Of a stretch of DNA of 64,000 nt, positions 53,987-62,078 are shown one piece after another; positions within the stretch are counted from its first letter, which is position 1, and each line of letters opens with the position of its first letter. Below the pieces are notes generated by a model. That model saw nothing but the letters and a program-made list of their open reading frames with translations. It made no database searches and was not told the DNA's origin. Source of the DNA: Rhodospirillales bacterium (GTDB lineage: Bacteria; Pseudomonadota; Alphaproteobacteria; Reyranellales; Reyranellaceae); NCBI GenBank assembly GCA_016185145.1, contig JACPOB010000111.1, forward strand, positions 16,221-80,220. The letters run 5' to 3'. Made by a program: the position numbers and the translations under genes.

Positions 53987-54676
53987 ATGGCCCGCCAGCT
54001 CACTTTCGATCTCACGCTGCCGCCACCGACCTATGCGCGCGAAGACTTCGTCGTCGCCGACGGAAATCGCGAGGCGCTGGCCTGGGTCGATCGGTGGCCG
54101 GACTGGCCGGCGCCGGCACTGGCGCTGGGCGGTCCGCCGGGGTGCGGCAAGACCCATCTGGCACGCATCTGGGCGGCGCGCGCCGGCGCGCTGGTGATCG
54201 AGGGCAGGGACCTCGAAGGCAAGAGCGTCGCCGATCTGTCGGAACTCATCGCGGCATCGCCCACGATCGTGATCGACGACGCCGACCGAGCGCCGGAGCG
54301 CGCGCTGTTCCATCTCTACAATCTCGCCCGCGAGCATCGCGGCCATCTGCTGGTGGTGGCACAGGCGCTGCCGGCGCATTGGCGGATCGCCTTGCCCGAT
54401 CTCGCCTCGCGGCTGCGCGCGGCGCCGGCCGTCGCCGTGGCGGCACCCGACGATGAATTGCTGGGCTCGATCATCCTGAAACAGCTCGCCGATCGGCAAT
54501 TGCACGCGGCGCCCGGCGTCGTGCACTATCTCGTGTCGCATATGGAGCGCTCCGCCGAAGCGGCGCGCGGCGTCGTTGCGGCCCTCGACCGGCGCGCGCT
54601 GGCCGAGCGCCGCGAGATCGACCGGCGGCTGGCGGCCGACGTGCTGGCCGAACTGTCGGGGAGGGAACAAGAATGA
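53987..54676 (+). CDS. hdaA: DnaA-related regulator HdaA
   Basis: A 229-residue AAA+ protein resembling the DnaA ATPase domain without its DNA-binding domain. Walker A is GGPPGCGKTHLARIW and Walker B TIVIDDADRAP, and the short N-terminus QLTFDLTLPPP is a clamp-binding-like peptide. In Alphaproteobacteria HdaA promotes ATP hydrolysis by DnaA and limits re-initiation. Its start is four bases after the transporter gene and its stop overlaps the next gene by ATGA. Confidence 0.88.
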   Translation: MARQLTFDLTLPPPTYAREDFVVADGNREALAWVDRWPDWPAPALALGGPPGCGKTHLARIWAARAGALVIEGRDLEGKSVADLSELIAASPTIVIDDADRAPERALFHLYNLAREHRGHLLVVAQALPAHWRIALPDLASRLRAAPAVAVAAPDDELLGSIILKQLADRQLHAAPGVVHYLVSHMERSAEAARGVVAALDRRALAERREIDRRLAADVLAELSGREQE

Positions 54677-55134
54677 GAAGCGCGGTGCTGGTGGCGTTGC
54701 TTTGCATGCTGGCATCCGGCGCCTCGGCGCAGCAGGGCTCGGTGATGGGTACCTGGCTCACGGCGTCGGGCAAGGCGCGGATCCTCATTGCCCCGTGTCC
54801 CCATCCCAAGGGCGGGCCGATCTGCGGCACCGTCGTCGGCCTGATCGAGCCGCGTGGACCGGACGGTACCGTGGTCGCGCCTGATGTCGCTACGGACTGG
54901 CGCAACACCGATCCGGCGCTGCGCGGCCGCAAGGTGCTGGGCATGCCGCTGATCTGGGGCTTCAAGAAGACGTCGGATCCCAACACCTTCGAGGAGGGCC
55001 AGATCTACAACGGCGAAAACGGCAAGATCTACAACGCCAACATCAGCCTTCAGCCGGACGGCAAGCTGCGCCTGCGTGGCTATGTCGGCGCGCCGATGTT
55101 CGGCGAAACGCAACTTTGGACTCGCGTGAATTGA
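54673..55134 (+). CDS. DUF2147 family secreted protein
   Basis: A 153-residue protein with signal peptide (MRSAVLVALLCMLASGASAQ) and a DUF2147 domain: VMGTWLTASGKARILI, GTVVGL, LRGRKVLGMPLIWGFKK, and the closing LRLRGYVGAPMFGETQLW. Function is unknown. It overlaps hdaA and ends just before a palindromic repeat. Confidence 0.9.
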   Translation: MRSAVLVALLCMLASGASAQQGSVMGTWLTASGKARILIAPCPHPKGGPICGTVVGLIEPRGPDGTVVAPDVATDWRNTDPALRGRKVLGMPLIWGFKKTSDPNTFEEGQIYNGENGKIYNANISLQPDGKLRLRGYVGAPMFGETQLWTRVN

Positions 55135-55149
55135 GGAGCACCTACACCA

Positions 55150-55260
55150 CCACCCCACTCTGAGGAGCATCGCGCAGCGATGCGTCTCGAAGGGTGGGTA
55201 CCAGTCTTGGTGTTGCTCACCCTTCGAGACGCGCCTTGCGGGCGCTCCTCAGGGTGAGGT
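55150..55260. repeat. Large palindromic intergenic repeat (second copy of CACCCTGAGGAGC family)
   Basis: Left arm ACTCTGAGGAGCATCGCGCA with CGTCTCGAAGGGTGG; right arm CACCCTTCGAGACGCG...GCGCTCCTCAGGGTGAGGT. It lies between DUF2147 and the SDR gene, both on the plus strand, so unlike the copy at 47065 it is not at a convergent junction. Confidence 0.8.
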
Positions 55261-55286
55261 TGCCTTACTGAAAAGGGAGTGAAGCG

Positions 55287-56066
55287 ATGGATATGGGTAT
55301 CAAGGGCCGCAAGGCGATCGTCTGCGCGGCAAGCAAGGGACTGGGCAAGGGCTGTGCTATGGCATTGGCGCAGGAAGGCGTCGATCTGGTGATCAACGCG
55401 CGCACCAAGGCCGAGCTCGAGGCGACGGCGGAAGAGATCCGCAAGAAGACCGGCGTGAAGGTGACGCCGATCGCCGTCGACGTCACGACCGACGCCGGCC
55501 GCAAGCAGGTGCTGGCCGCCTGTCCCGAGCCCGACATCATCGTCAATAACGCCGGCGGTCCGCCGCCCGGCGATTTCCGCGACTGGAACCGCGACGACTG
55601 GATCAAGGCGATCGATGCCAACATGCTGACGCCCATCGAGTTCATCAAGGCGTCGGTCGACGGCATGATGAAGCGCGGCTTCGGGCGTATCGTGAACATC
55701 ACGTCGAGCTCGGTGAAGGCGCCGATCGACATTCTGGGTCTCAGCAACGGCGCACGCTCCGGCCTCACCGGTTTCGTCGCCGGCGTCGCTCGCGTCACCG
55801 TGCGCCGCGGCGTCACCATCAATGGCCTGTTGCCGGGACCGTTCGATACCGATCGCCTGCGCGGCACCTACCGGGCACGTGCTGCCAAGAGCGGCAAGAG
55901 CTACGAGGAGGAGTTCCAGGCCGGCGCCAAGATGAACCCGGCCGGCCGCTTCGGCACGGCGGAGGAGTTCGGTGCGGCCTGCGCCTTCCTGTGCAGCGTG
56001 CATGCGAGCTACATCACCGGCCAGAACCTGCTGATGGACGGCGGCCAGTACCCGGGGACGTACTGA
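55287..56066 (+). CDS. SDR-family oxidoreductase with altered catalytic residues
   Basis: A 259-residue classical-length SDR. The cofactor loop is AASKGLGKGCAMAL, then NNAGG and a C-terminal GQNLLMDGGQYPGTY. The region that normally reads YxxxK reads GLSNGARSGLTG here, so Tyr and Lys appear replaced by Ser or Asn and Arg. Similar sequences are a known SDR subgroup annotated as 3-oxoacyl-reductase-like, whose activity may differ. It stands alone between two palindromic repeats. Confidence 0.82.
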   Translation: MDMGIKGRKAIVCAASKGLGKGCAMALAQEGVDLVINARTKAELEATAEEIRKKTGVKVTPIAVDVTTDAGRKQVLAACPEPDIIVNNAGGPPPGDFRDWNRDDWIKAIDANMLTPIEFIKASVDGMMKRGFGRIVNITSSSVKAPIDILGLSNGARSGLTGFVAGVARVTVRRGVTINGLLPGPFDTDRLRGTYRARAAKSGKSYEEEFQAGAKMNPAGRFGTAEEFGAACAFLCSVHASYITGQNLLMDGGQYPGTY

Positions 56067-56069
56067 GCT

Positions 56070-56140
56070 CTTGCCGGACCGCGGGCCTCCAGGCCCGCTC
56101 ATGATCATGATGCGGGCCTGGAGGCCCGCGGTCCGGCAAG
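56070..56140. repeat. Perfect 29-base inverted repeat (GGCCTCCAGGCC family)
   Basis: CTTGCCGGACCGCGGGCCTC...CCCGC on the left is matched exactly by the reverse complement on the right across a 13-base centre TCATGATCATGAT. It fills the convergent gap between the SDR and sixA-like genes and could act as a bidirectional terminator. Confidence 0.9.
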
Positions 56141-56141
56141 A

Positions 56142-56666
56142 CTAGGTCACCGTCAAATCCCGAGGCCGGACGAATTCCAGGAGCTTGGCCGATCCAGGCT
56201 TGAGCTCGCTCCAGGGGCCGTCCGGCGTACGCAGGACGGCCAGGGCGCCGGTCGGATATTTCGCCCTCAGGGCGGCCAGGGCGTCGGCGGGGCCATCGCT
56301 GGCCAGATCGGCCGCGAGCTGGCCGATCCCGTCATTGTGGCCGATCAGCAGGACTGTCGGCACGTCGTCGGCCACGGCCCGCAGACGGACCAGCAGAGCA
56401 TCCTCCGAGGCGAGGTACAGGCCGTTCTCCAGCGAGATTGGCGGCGCGGGGCCGTCCAGCCGCTTCAGGAGCGGCGCCAGCGTCTGGCGCGTCCGCATGG
56501 CCGTGGAGCACAGGATGAGGTCGGGGCGGGGGCCTTGGCGGGCGATACGGTCCGCCATGGCCTTGGCCGCCCGCTCACCACGCCCGTTCAAGGGCCGATC
56601 ATGGTCGTCCAGCCGAGGGTCGCTCCAGGCCGATTTCGCATGCCGCAAGAGAAGCAGGGTCTTCAT
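56142..56666 (-). CDS. SixA-like histidine phosphatase
   Basis: A 174-residue phosphoglycerate-mutase-like protein. The RHG-type motif is LLLRHAKSAW with the catalytic His, and GHNDGIGQL carries the second His. SixA proteins dephosphorylate phosphohistidine on signalling domains; its presence next to ppk fits a loose phosphate-metabolism link. Typical of the SixA/YfiN-phosphatase subgroup by length. Confidence 0.85.
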   Translation of the reverse strand: MKTLLLLRHAKSAWSDPRLDDHDRPLNGRGERAAKAMADRIARQGPRPDLILCSTAMRTRQTLAPLLKRLDGPAPPISLENGLYLASEDALLVRLRAVADDVPTVLLIGHNDGIGQLAADLASDGPADALAALRAKYPTGALAVLRTPDGPWSELKPGSAKLLEFVRPRDLTVT

Positions 56667-56751
56667 GGTGTGATTCGGAAAAAATCCTTGTGAAACAAGA
56701 GCTTATTGAATTGCCATGACACCGTCATGGCGAGGGGCTACCGTTTCCTGC

Positions 56752-58920
56752 ATGGACGCCCTCAATACGACCGCCAACGAAGTCGCGTCGGGCCTTGAGA
56801 TTACACTCGACAGCCCGCGCCGCTTCATCAATCGTGAACTGTCGTGGCTCGCTTTCAACATGCGGGTGCTCGAGGAAGCAAGCAACCAGCGCCAGCCTCT
56901 GCTCGAGCGCGTGCGCTTCCTGTCGATCTCGGCCGACAACCTCGACGAATTCTACATGGTGCGGGTGGCCGGCCTGGTCGACATGCTGCAGACCCGCTCG
57001 ACGCTGCTCAGCGACGACGGCATGACGCCCGCCGAGCAGCTCGCCGCCATCCGCGAGCGGGCCTCGACCCTGATGGCCCGACAGCAGGAAGTATGGGCCA
57101 ACCTGCAGGATGAGCTGCGCGAGGCCGGCATCGCCGTTCTCGATCCGTCCGAGCTCACCGACGCCGAGCGCAGCTGGCTCGACCAGTACTTCATCGAGCA
57201 GGTCTTCCCGATCCTGACGCCGCTCGCGATCGATCCAGCGCATCCCTTCCCCTTCATCCCCAACGGTGGCTTCTCGGCCATTCTCAAGCTGCAGCGCAAG
57301 GATGACCGCCGGCCGCTGATGGCGCTGCTGCCGCTGCCGCCGCAGGTCGACCGCTTCGTGCGCCTGCCCGGCTCTTCGATCCGCTTCCTCTCGTTGGAAG
57401 ACCTCGTCGACATCTACCTGCCGCGCCTGTTCCCGGGCTACGAGGTCATCGAGCGCGCGGTCTTCCGTGTCATCCGCGACAGCGACGTCGAGATCAACGA
57501 GGAAGCGGAAGATCTGGTGCTGCTCTACGAGAGCGCGCTGAAGCGCCGCCGACGCGGCGACCTGATCTCGATCTCGGTCAACAGCGCGATGCCGGCCGAG
57601 TTGCGTGACTTCCTGTTCGACCAGCTCGAGATCCCGGCCCAGACGCAGACCGTCCACGTCTTCCATCTCGACCGCATGCTCAACATCGGCGACGTCAAGG
57701 CGGTGATCGTCGACGGTCGGCCCGATCTGAAGTTCGAGCCGTACGCCGTGCGCTTCCCCGAGCGCATCCGCGACTTCGGCGGCGACTGCTTCGCCGCCAT
57801 CCGCGCCAAGGACATCGTCGTCCACCATCCCTATGAAAGCTTCGACGTCGTCGTCCAGTTCCTGCGCCAGGCGGCGCGCGATCCGGCGGTGGTGGCGATC
57901 AAGCAGACGCTCTACCGCACGAGTCACGATTCGCCGATCGTCAAGGAGCTGATCGCGGCGGCCGAGGCCGGCAAGACGGTGACGGCGCTGGTCGAGCTCA
58001 AGGCGCGCTTCGACGAGGAGGCCAACATCCGCTGGGCGCGCGATCTCGAGCGCGCCGGCGTGCAGGTGGTCTACGGCTTCATCGACCTCAAGACCCACGC
58101 CAAGGTGTCGATGGTGGTGCGGCGTGAAGCGCAGGTCACGCGCACCTACGTGCATTTCGGCACCGGCAACTATCACCCGATCACGGCGCGCATCTATACC
58201 GACCTGTCGTTCTTCACCTGCGATCCCGCGATGGGCCGCGATGCCGCGCGCCTGTTCAACTACATGACGGGCTATGCCCGGCCCGAGCGGATGGAGAAGA
58301 TCTCCTTTGCGCCGGTGACGCTCCGGCCCGACCTCTACAGTCTGATCGATGCCGAGATCGACAATGCCGAGGCCGGCCGCCCCGCGGCGATCTGGGCCAA
58401 GCTCAACTCGCTGGTCGACGGCAAGCTGATCGACCGGCTCTATGCGGCGTCGAAGGCCGGCGTGCAGATCGATCTCGTGGTGCGCGGCATCTGTTGCCTG
58501 AGGCCCGGCATGCCGGGCCTGAGCGAGCACATCCGCGTCAAGAGCATGATCGGCCGCTTCCTCGAGCACGCTCGCATCGTCTGCTTCGGCAACGGCAAGC
58601 CGTTGCCGTCGCCCGATGCCAAGGTTTTCATCTCGTCGGCCGACTGGATGCCGCGCAATCTCGACCGCCGCGTCGAACTGCTCTGCCCGGTCGAGAACCC
58701 GACGGTGCACGAGCAGGTGCTCGACCAGATCATGGTCGCCAATCTCAAGGACGACGGCCAGAGCTGGATCATGGCGGCCGACGGTTCCTACAGCCGCCCG
58801 CCGATCGCCAAGGAACCTTTCATCGCCCATCACTATTTCATGACCAACCCGTCGCTCTCGGGCCGCGGCAGCGCCCTGAAACTGAGCGGCGCCGTGCCGC
58901 GGCTGGTCCTGAGTTCGTAG
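56752..58920 (+). CDS. ppk: Polyphosphate kinase 1
   Basis: A 722-residue PPK1. It opens RFINRELSWLAFNMRVLEEA and contains FIDLKTHAKVSMVVRRE and YVHFGTGNYHPITARIYTDL, with the autophosphorylated His region and a second conserved His. It polymerises ATP gamma-phosphate into polyphosphate. The ATG at 56752 (MDALNTTANE) is preferred; an upstream ATG 12 codons earlier exists. It precedes ppx after a repeat-filled gap, the usual order. Confidence 0.96.
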   Translation: MDALNTTANEVASGLEITLDSPRRFINRELSWLAFNMRVLEEASNQRQPLLERVRFLSISADNLDEFYMVRVAGLVDMLQTRSTLLSDDGMTPAEQLAAIRERASTLMARQQEVWANLQDELREAGIAVLDPSELTDAERSWLDQYFIEQVFPILTPLAIDPAHPFPFIPNGGFSAILKLQRKDDRRPLMALLPLPPQVDRFVRLPGSSIRFLSLEDLVDIYLPRLFPGYEVIERAVFRVIRDSDVEINEEAEDLVLLYESALKRRRRGDLISISVNSAMPAELRDFLFDQLEIPAQTQTVHVFHLDRMLNIGDVKAVIVDGRPDLKFEPYAVRFPERIRDFGGDCFAAIRAKDIVVHHPYESFDVVVQFLRQAARDPAVVAIKQTLYRTSHDSPIVKELIAAAEAGKTVTALVELKARFDEEANIRWARDLERAGVQVVYGFIDLKTHAKVSMVVRREAQVTRTYVHFGTGNYHPITARIYTDLSFFTCDPAMGRDAARLFNYMTGYARPERMEKISFAPVTLRPDLYSLIDAEIDNAEAGRPAAIWAKLNSLVDGKLIDRLYAASKAGVQIDLVVRGICCLRPGMPGLSEHIRVKSMIGRFLEHARIVCFGNGKPLPSPDAKVFISSADWMPRNLDRRVELLCPVENPTVHEQVLDQIMVANLKDDGQSWIMAADGSYSRPPIAKEPFIAHHYFMTNPSLSGRGSALKLSGAVPRLVLSS

Positions 58921-58921
58921 A

Positions 58922-59061
58922 AATTCCTCCCCTTCGCGGAGACCGCGAAGGGGAGTGCCCGCGCGGCGGGCGGAGGGGTCATGAACTGCTTGACAGGTGC
59001 TCATGACCCCTCCGTCGGCGTGAGACGCCGACACCTCCCCAGCTTCGCTGGGGAGGAAGGA
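58922..59061. repeat. Composite palindromic intergenic repeat between ppk and ppx
   Basis: About 140 bases made of several hairpins: CTCCCCTTCGCGG/CCGCGAAGGGGAG, CGGAGGGGTCATGA/TCATGACCCCTCCG and CCTCCCCAGC/GCTGGGGAGG. It belongs to a different repeat family from the others. Confidence 0.75.
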
Positions 59062-59151
59062 CAGGTTGCGGCATGGTCACCCATCTAGCGGCGTCGGGTC
59101 GCGGTCGAATCGCCAATGCAATTCCATGCGGTTTCGGTTAGAGGGACGCGC

Positions 59152-60654
59152 ATGGACGGTGAGGCAACCGCGGGTCCCGGCCCCGACAGCACCCTCGGCA
59201 AGGGCCGCGTCGGCATCATCGACGTCGGTTCGAACTCGATCCGCCTCGTCGTCTACGAGCGGGCGAGCCGCGCGCCGCTGCCGGTGTTCAACGAGAAGGT
59301 GCTGTGCGGCCTGGCGCGCGGGCTGGACGCCACTGGCCGGCTCAATCCCGAGGGCGTCGAGATGGCGCTGGCCAACATCGACCGCTTCACCACGCTCGCC
59401 CACAACATGAAGGTGACGTCGCTCGACCTGCTCGCCACGGCGGCCGTGCGCGACGCCGCCGACGGTGCCGAGTTCATGCGCGAGCTGGCGAGCCGGCCCG
59501 GCATCAAGCCGCACATCGTGAGCGGCCAGGACGAGGCGCGTTTCTCGGGCTACGGCGTGATCTGCGGCATGCCCGACGCCTCGGGCGTGATGGGCGACCT
59601 CGGCGGCGGCAGCCTCGAGCTGGTGGCCGTGGGGCAGGGCAGGCTCGGCGCGTCGAGCACTTTGCCCGTCGGGCCGCTCAGGCTGATGTCGTCCGGCAAG
59701 GGCGATCCCAAGAAGATCGTCGTCGAAGCCATCGAGAACGTGCGCTGGCTGCGCGAGCAGACCGGCAAGACGTTCTACGCCGTGGGCGGCGCCTGGCGTT
59801 CGTTCGCGCGGCTGCACATGGAGCAGGCGGGCTATCCGCTTCACATCATCCATCACTACGACATCTCGTCCGAGGAGGCGCGAGCGGTGGCGCGCCTGAT
59901 CGCCGTGCAGAGCGCCAAGTCGCTGGAGAAGATGCCAGGCGTGTCGCGCCGGCGCACCGAGACCCTGCCGCTCGCCTGCTTGGCGCTCGACCGGTTGCTG
60001 GCGGCGCTCAAGCCGCGCAACGTGGTGTTCTCCGCCTTCGGCCTGCGCGAGGGATTTTATTACTCGCGATTGAGCGAAGCCGAACGCGCGCGCCATCCCC
60101 TGATTGCGTTCGCCGAGGAACAGGGCGCGGATTGGCGGCGCTTCGACCTGGCGCCGGTCGAGATATTCGACTGGCTGACGCCGGTGTTCGTCGGCGAAAG
60201 CGAGGCCGACCGCATCCTGCGCACCGCCGCCTGCCATCTCAGCGACATTTCGTGGAACGACCATCCCGACTATCGGGCTGAGCAGGCCTATATCCGCGTG
60301 CTGCATCTGCCGGCGCCGGGCATGAGCCACCGCGAACGCGCCGTGCTCGCGATGGCGCTGGCCTATCGTTACAAGAGCGATCCCAAGGCGGCGATGCTAG
60401 ACACCGCGCTGCATCTCTCCGACAGCCGGAGCCGTACCTTTGCGCGTCGCCTCGGCGCCTGCCTCAGGCTCGCCTACAATCTGAGCGGTGGGGCACCCGG
60501 TCTGTTGCCGCAGGTCCAGCTGCGTCGAACCGAGCGGCAGCTGCGCCTGCTCGTTCCGCCGGCCGCCAAGGGGAGTCTGGGCGACGTGACGGCGCGCCGG
60601 CTGGAGAGTGCCGCCGAGGCGTTCGACCTGGAGCCGGTGATCGTCACATCATAA
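59152..60654 (+). CDS. ppx: Exopolyphosphatase
   Basis: A 500-residue Ppx/GppA phosphatase. The N-terminal nucleotide-fold motif GIIDVGSNSIRLVVYER and GDLGGGSLELV are clear. The ATG at 59152 has AGAGGGA just upstream; one at 59116 is less supported. It hydrolyses polyphosphate made by the kinase next door. An HD-like C-terminal region is present (AVLAMALAYRYKSDP onward). Confidence 0.93.
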   Translation: MDGEATAGPGPDSTLGKGRVGIIDVGSNSIRLVVYERASRAPLPVFNEKVLCGLARGLDATGRLNPEGVEMALANIDRFTTLAHNMKVTSLDLLATAAVRDAADGAEFMRELASRPGIKPHIVSGQDEARFSGYGVICGMPDASGVMGDLGGGSLELVAVGQGRLGASSTLPVGPLRLMSSGKGDPKKIVVEAIENVRWLREQTGKTFYAVGGAWRSFARLHMEQAGYPLHIIHHYDISSEEARAVARLIAVQSAKSLEKMPGVSRRRTETLPLACLALDRLLAALKPRNVVFSAFGLREGFYYSRLSEAERARHPLIAFAEEQGADWRRFDLAPVEIFDWLTPVFVGESEADRILRTAACHLSDISWNDHPDYRAEQAYIRVLHLPAPGMSHRERAVLAMALAYRYKSDPKAAMLDTALHLSDSRSRTFARRLGACLRLAYNLSGGAPGLLPQVQLRRTERQLRLLVPPAAKGSLGDVTARRLESAAEAFDLEPVIVTS

Positions 60655-60656
60655 TT

Positions 60657-60783
60657 CGGACCACGGGCGTCTCGCCCGCCCATGTTCTTCCGGACCGCGC
60701 GCCTCCTGGCGCGCTCATGAGGATGAGCGAGCGAGACGCTCGCGGTCCGGAAGAGCATGAGCGGGCCGGAGGCCCGCGCTCCC
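60657..60783. repeat. Palindromic intergenic repeat (third copy of GGCCTCCAGGCC family)
   Basis: Fills the convergent gap between ppx and rnd. It starts CGGACCACGGGCGTCTCGCC and ends with the GCGGGCCGGAGGCCCGCG arm, with an inner pair GACCGCGCG/CGCTCGCGGTC. Confidence 0.8.
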
Positions 60784-60789
60784 AGGAAC

Positions 60790-61947
60790 TCAGCCTTCCT
60801 TGCCGAGCGGGATCAGCTTGGCGTGATCGCCCGATAGAGCCAGGGCCAGCCGGCCTTCGATCAGGCTCACGGCATCGGAGCCGAAGATCTCGCGGCGCCA
60901 GCCGTCCAGCGCGTGCACGTCGCGCCTGCCGGCTGCGAGGCGGTCGAGCTCGTCGGCGCTCGCCACCAGGCGCGCCGCCACGCCGGCCTCCTCGGCCTTG
61001 AGCCGCAGCAGCGTGCGCAGCAGGTCAACGACGGCGGAGGGCGCCCGGAGCTGCTCGGGCGGCCGGTCGCGCGTCGGCAGCTCGGAGTCGGGCAGCTTGC
61101 GCGCCTTCTCGATCGCCTCCAGGAGCTCACGTCCTTGCCAGCCCTCGGCGAAGCCGCGGCCGAGCCCGCGCGTCATGGCGAGTTCCCCGGTGCTCTTGGG
61201 TGCGTGGCTCGCGATCTCGAGCAGCTGCTCGTCGCGCAGCAGGCGCTGGCGGGGGATATCGATGCGCTGGGCGGTGCGCTCGCGCCAGGCCGCGACCTCA
61301 CGCAGCGTGCCGAGGAGCCGCGGCGAGGCGCCGCGCGGCTTCAACCGGCGCCACGCCAGCTCGGGGTCGAGGCGATAGGTGCCGGGGTCGTTCAGCACCG
61401 CCATCTCCTCGGCGATCCACGAGAAGCGGCCGGTCTTGTCGAGCTGTCGCTTCAGTTTCTCATAGACCATGCGCAGATGCGTGACGTCGCTCAACGCATA
61501 GGCGATCTGCCGCTCGCTGAGCGGCCGCCGGCTCCAGTCGGTGAAGCGGCTGGATTTGTCGATCTTGGCCTTGGCGAGCTTGGTGGCCAGCGATTCGTAG
61601 GAGGCGGCCTCGCCGTGGCCGCACACCATGGCCGCCACCTGAGTGTCGAACAGGGGCTGGGGCACCTTGTTCATGCGCAGGTAGAAGATTTCCAGGTCCT
61701 GGCGGGCCGCGTGAAAGACCTTGAGGACCTTGGGGTTGGCCATCAGCTCGTCGAGCGGCCCGAGGTCCATGCCGTCGGCCAGCGCGTCGATTGCGGCCGC
61801 GTCTTCAGGCCCCGCCACCTGCGCCAGGCAGAGCTTGGGCCAATAGGTCCGCTCACGCATGAACTCGGTGTCGATGGCGATGAATTCGGTGTCGGCCAGG
61901 GGTTTGCAGAAGGCCGCCAATTCGTCGGTCGTGGTGATGAGCTTCAT
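60790..61947 (-). CDS. rnd: Ribonuclease D
   Basis: A 385-residue DEDDy exonuclease. Motifs: FIAIDTEFMRERTYWPKLCL (D, E), VFHAARQDLEIFYLRMNK (D) and YALSDVTHLRMVYEKL (Y, D). An HRDC domain follows (about 210-290). It processes tRNA 3' ends and other RNAs. It is divergent from aspS with a 131-base gap. Confidence 0.94.
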   Translation of the reverse strand: MKLITTTDELAAFCKPLADTEFIAIDTEFMRERTYWPKLCLAQVAGPEDAAAIDALADGMDLGPLDELMANPKVLKVFHAARQDLEIFYLRMNKVPQPLFDTQVAAMVCGHGEAASYESLATKLAKAKIDKSSRFTDWSRRPLSERQIAYALSDVTHLRMVYEKLKRQLDKTGRFSWIAEEMAVLNDPGTYRLDPELAWRRLKPRGASPRLLGTLREVAAWRERTAQRIDIPRQRLLRDEQLLEIASHAPKSTGELAMTRGLGRGFAEGWQGRELLEAIEKARKLPDSELPTRDRPPEQLRAPSAVVDLLRTLLRLKAEEAGVAARLVASADELDRLAAGRRDVHALDGWRREIFGSDAVSLIEGRLALALSGDHAKLIPLGKEG

Positions 61948-62078
61948 TAAACCGATCTATAAACCCGGGAACGGCGAGGGGCAAAGGTGACGCAATGGCC
62001 CCGTTTGCCGGCCATTTGCTTGACTTGCCCGCACATTCCGTGCCTTTTGCCGGCCCGTAAAATCCCGGAAAATGCGTG

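Noticed and set aside
52658..54715. Minus-strand 685-codon open frame opposite the AI-2E and hdaA genes
   Set aside because: Gln/Arg/Asp/His-rich shadow spanning three real genes.
56725..59034. A very long minus-strand open frame (769 codons) opposite ppk
   Set aside because: It lies exactly antisense to ppk, has Asp/Arg/His-rich composition typical of high-GC shadows, and no recognisable motif.
43420..60783. Palindromic repeats as ends of an insertion sequence
   Set aside because: No transposase reading frame lies between or beside any copy; they are short non-coding elements in gene gaps.
62020..62048. TTGACT as -35 of an aspS promoter
   Set aside because: At 17 bases spacing the -10 would read CCTTTT, which does not match.
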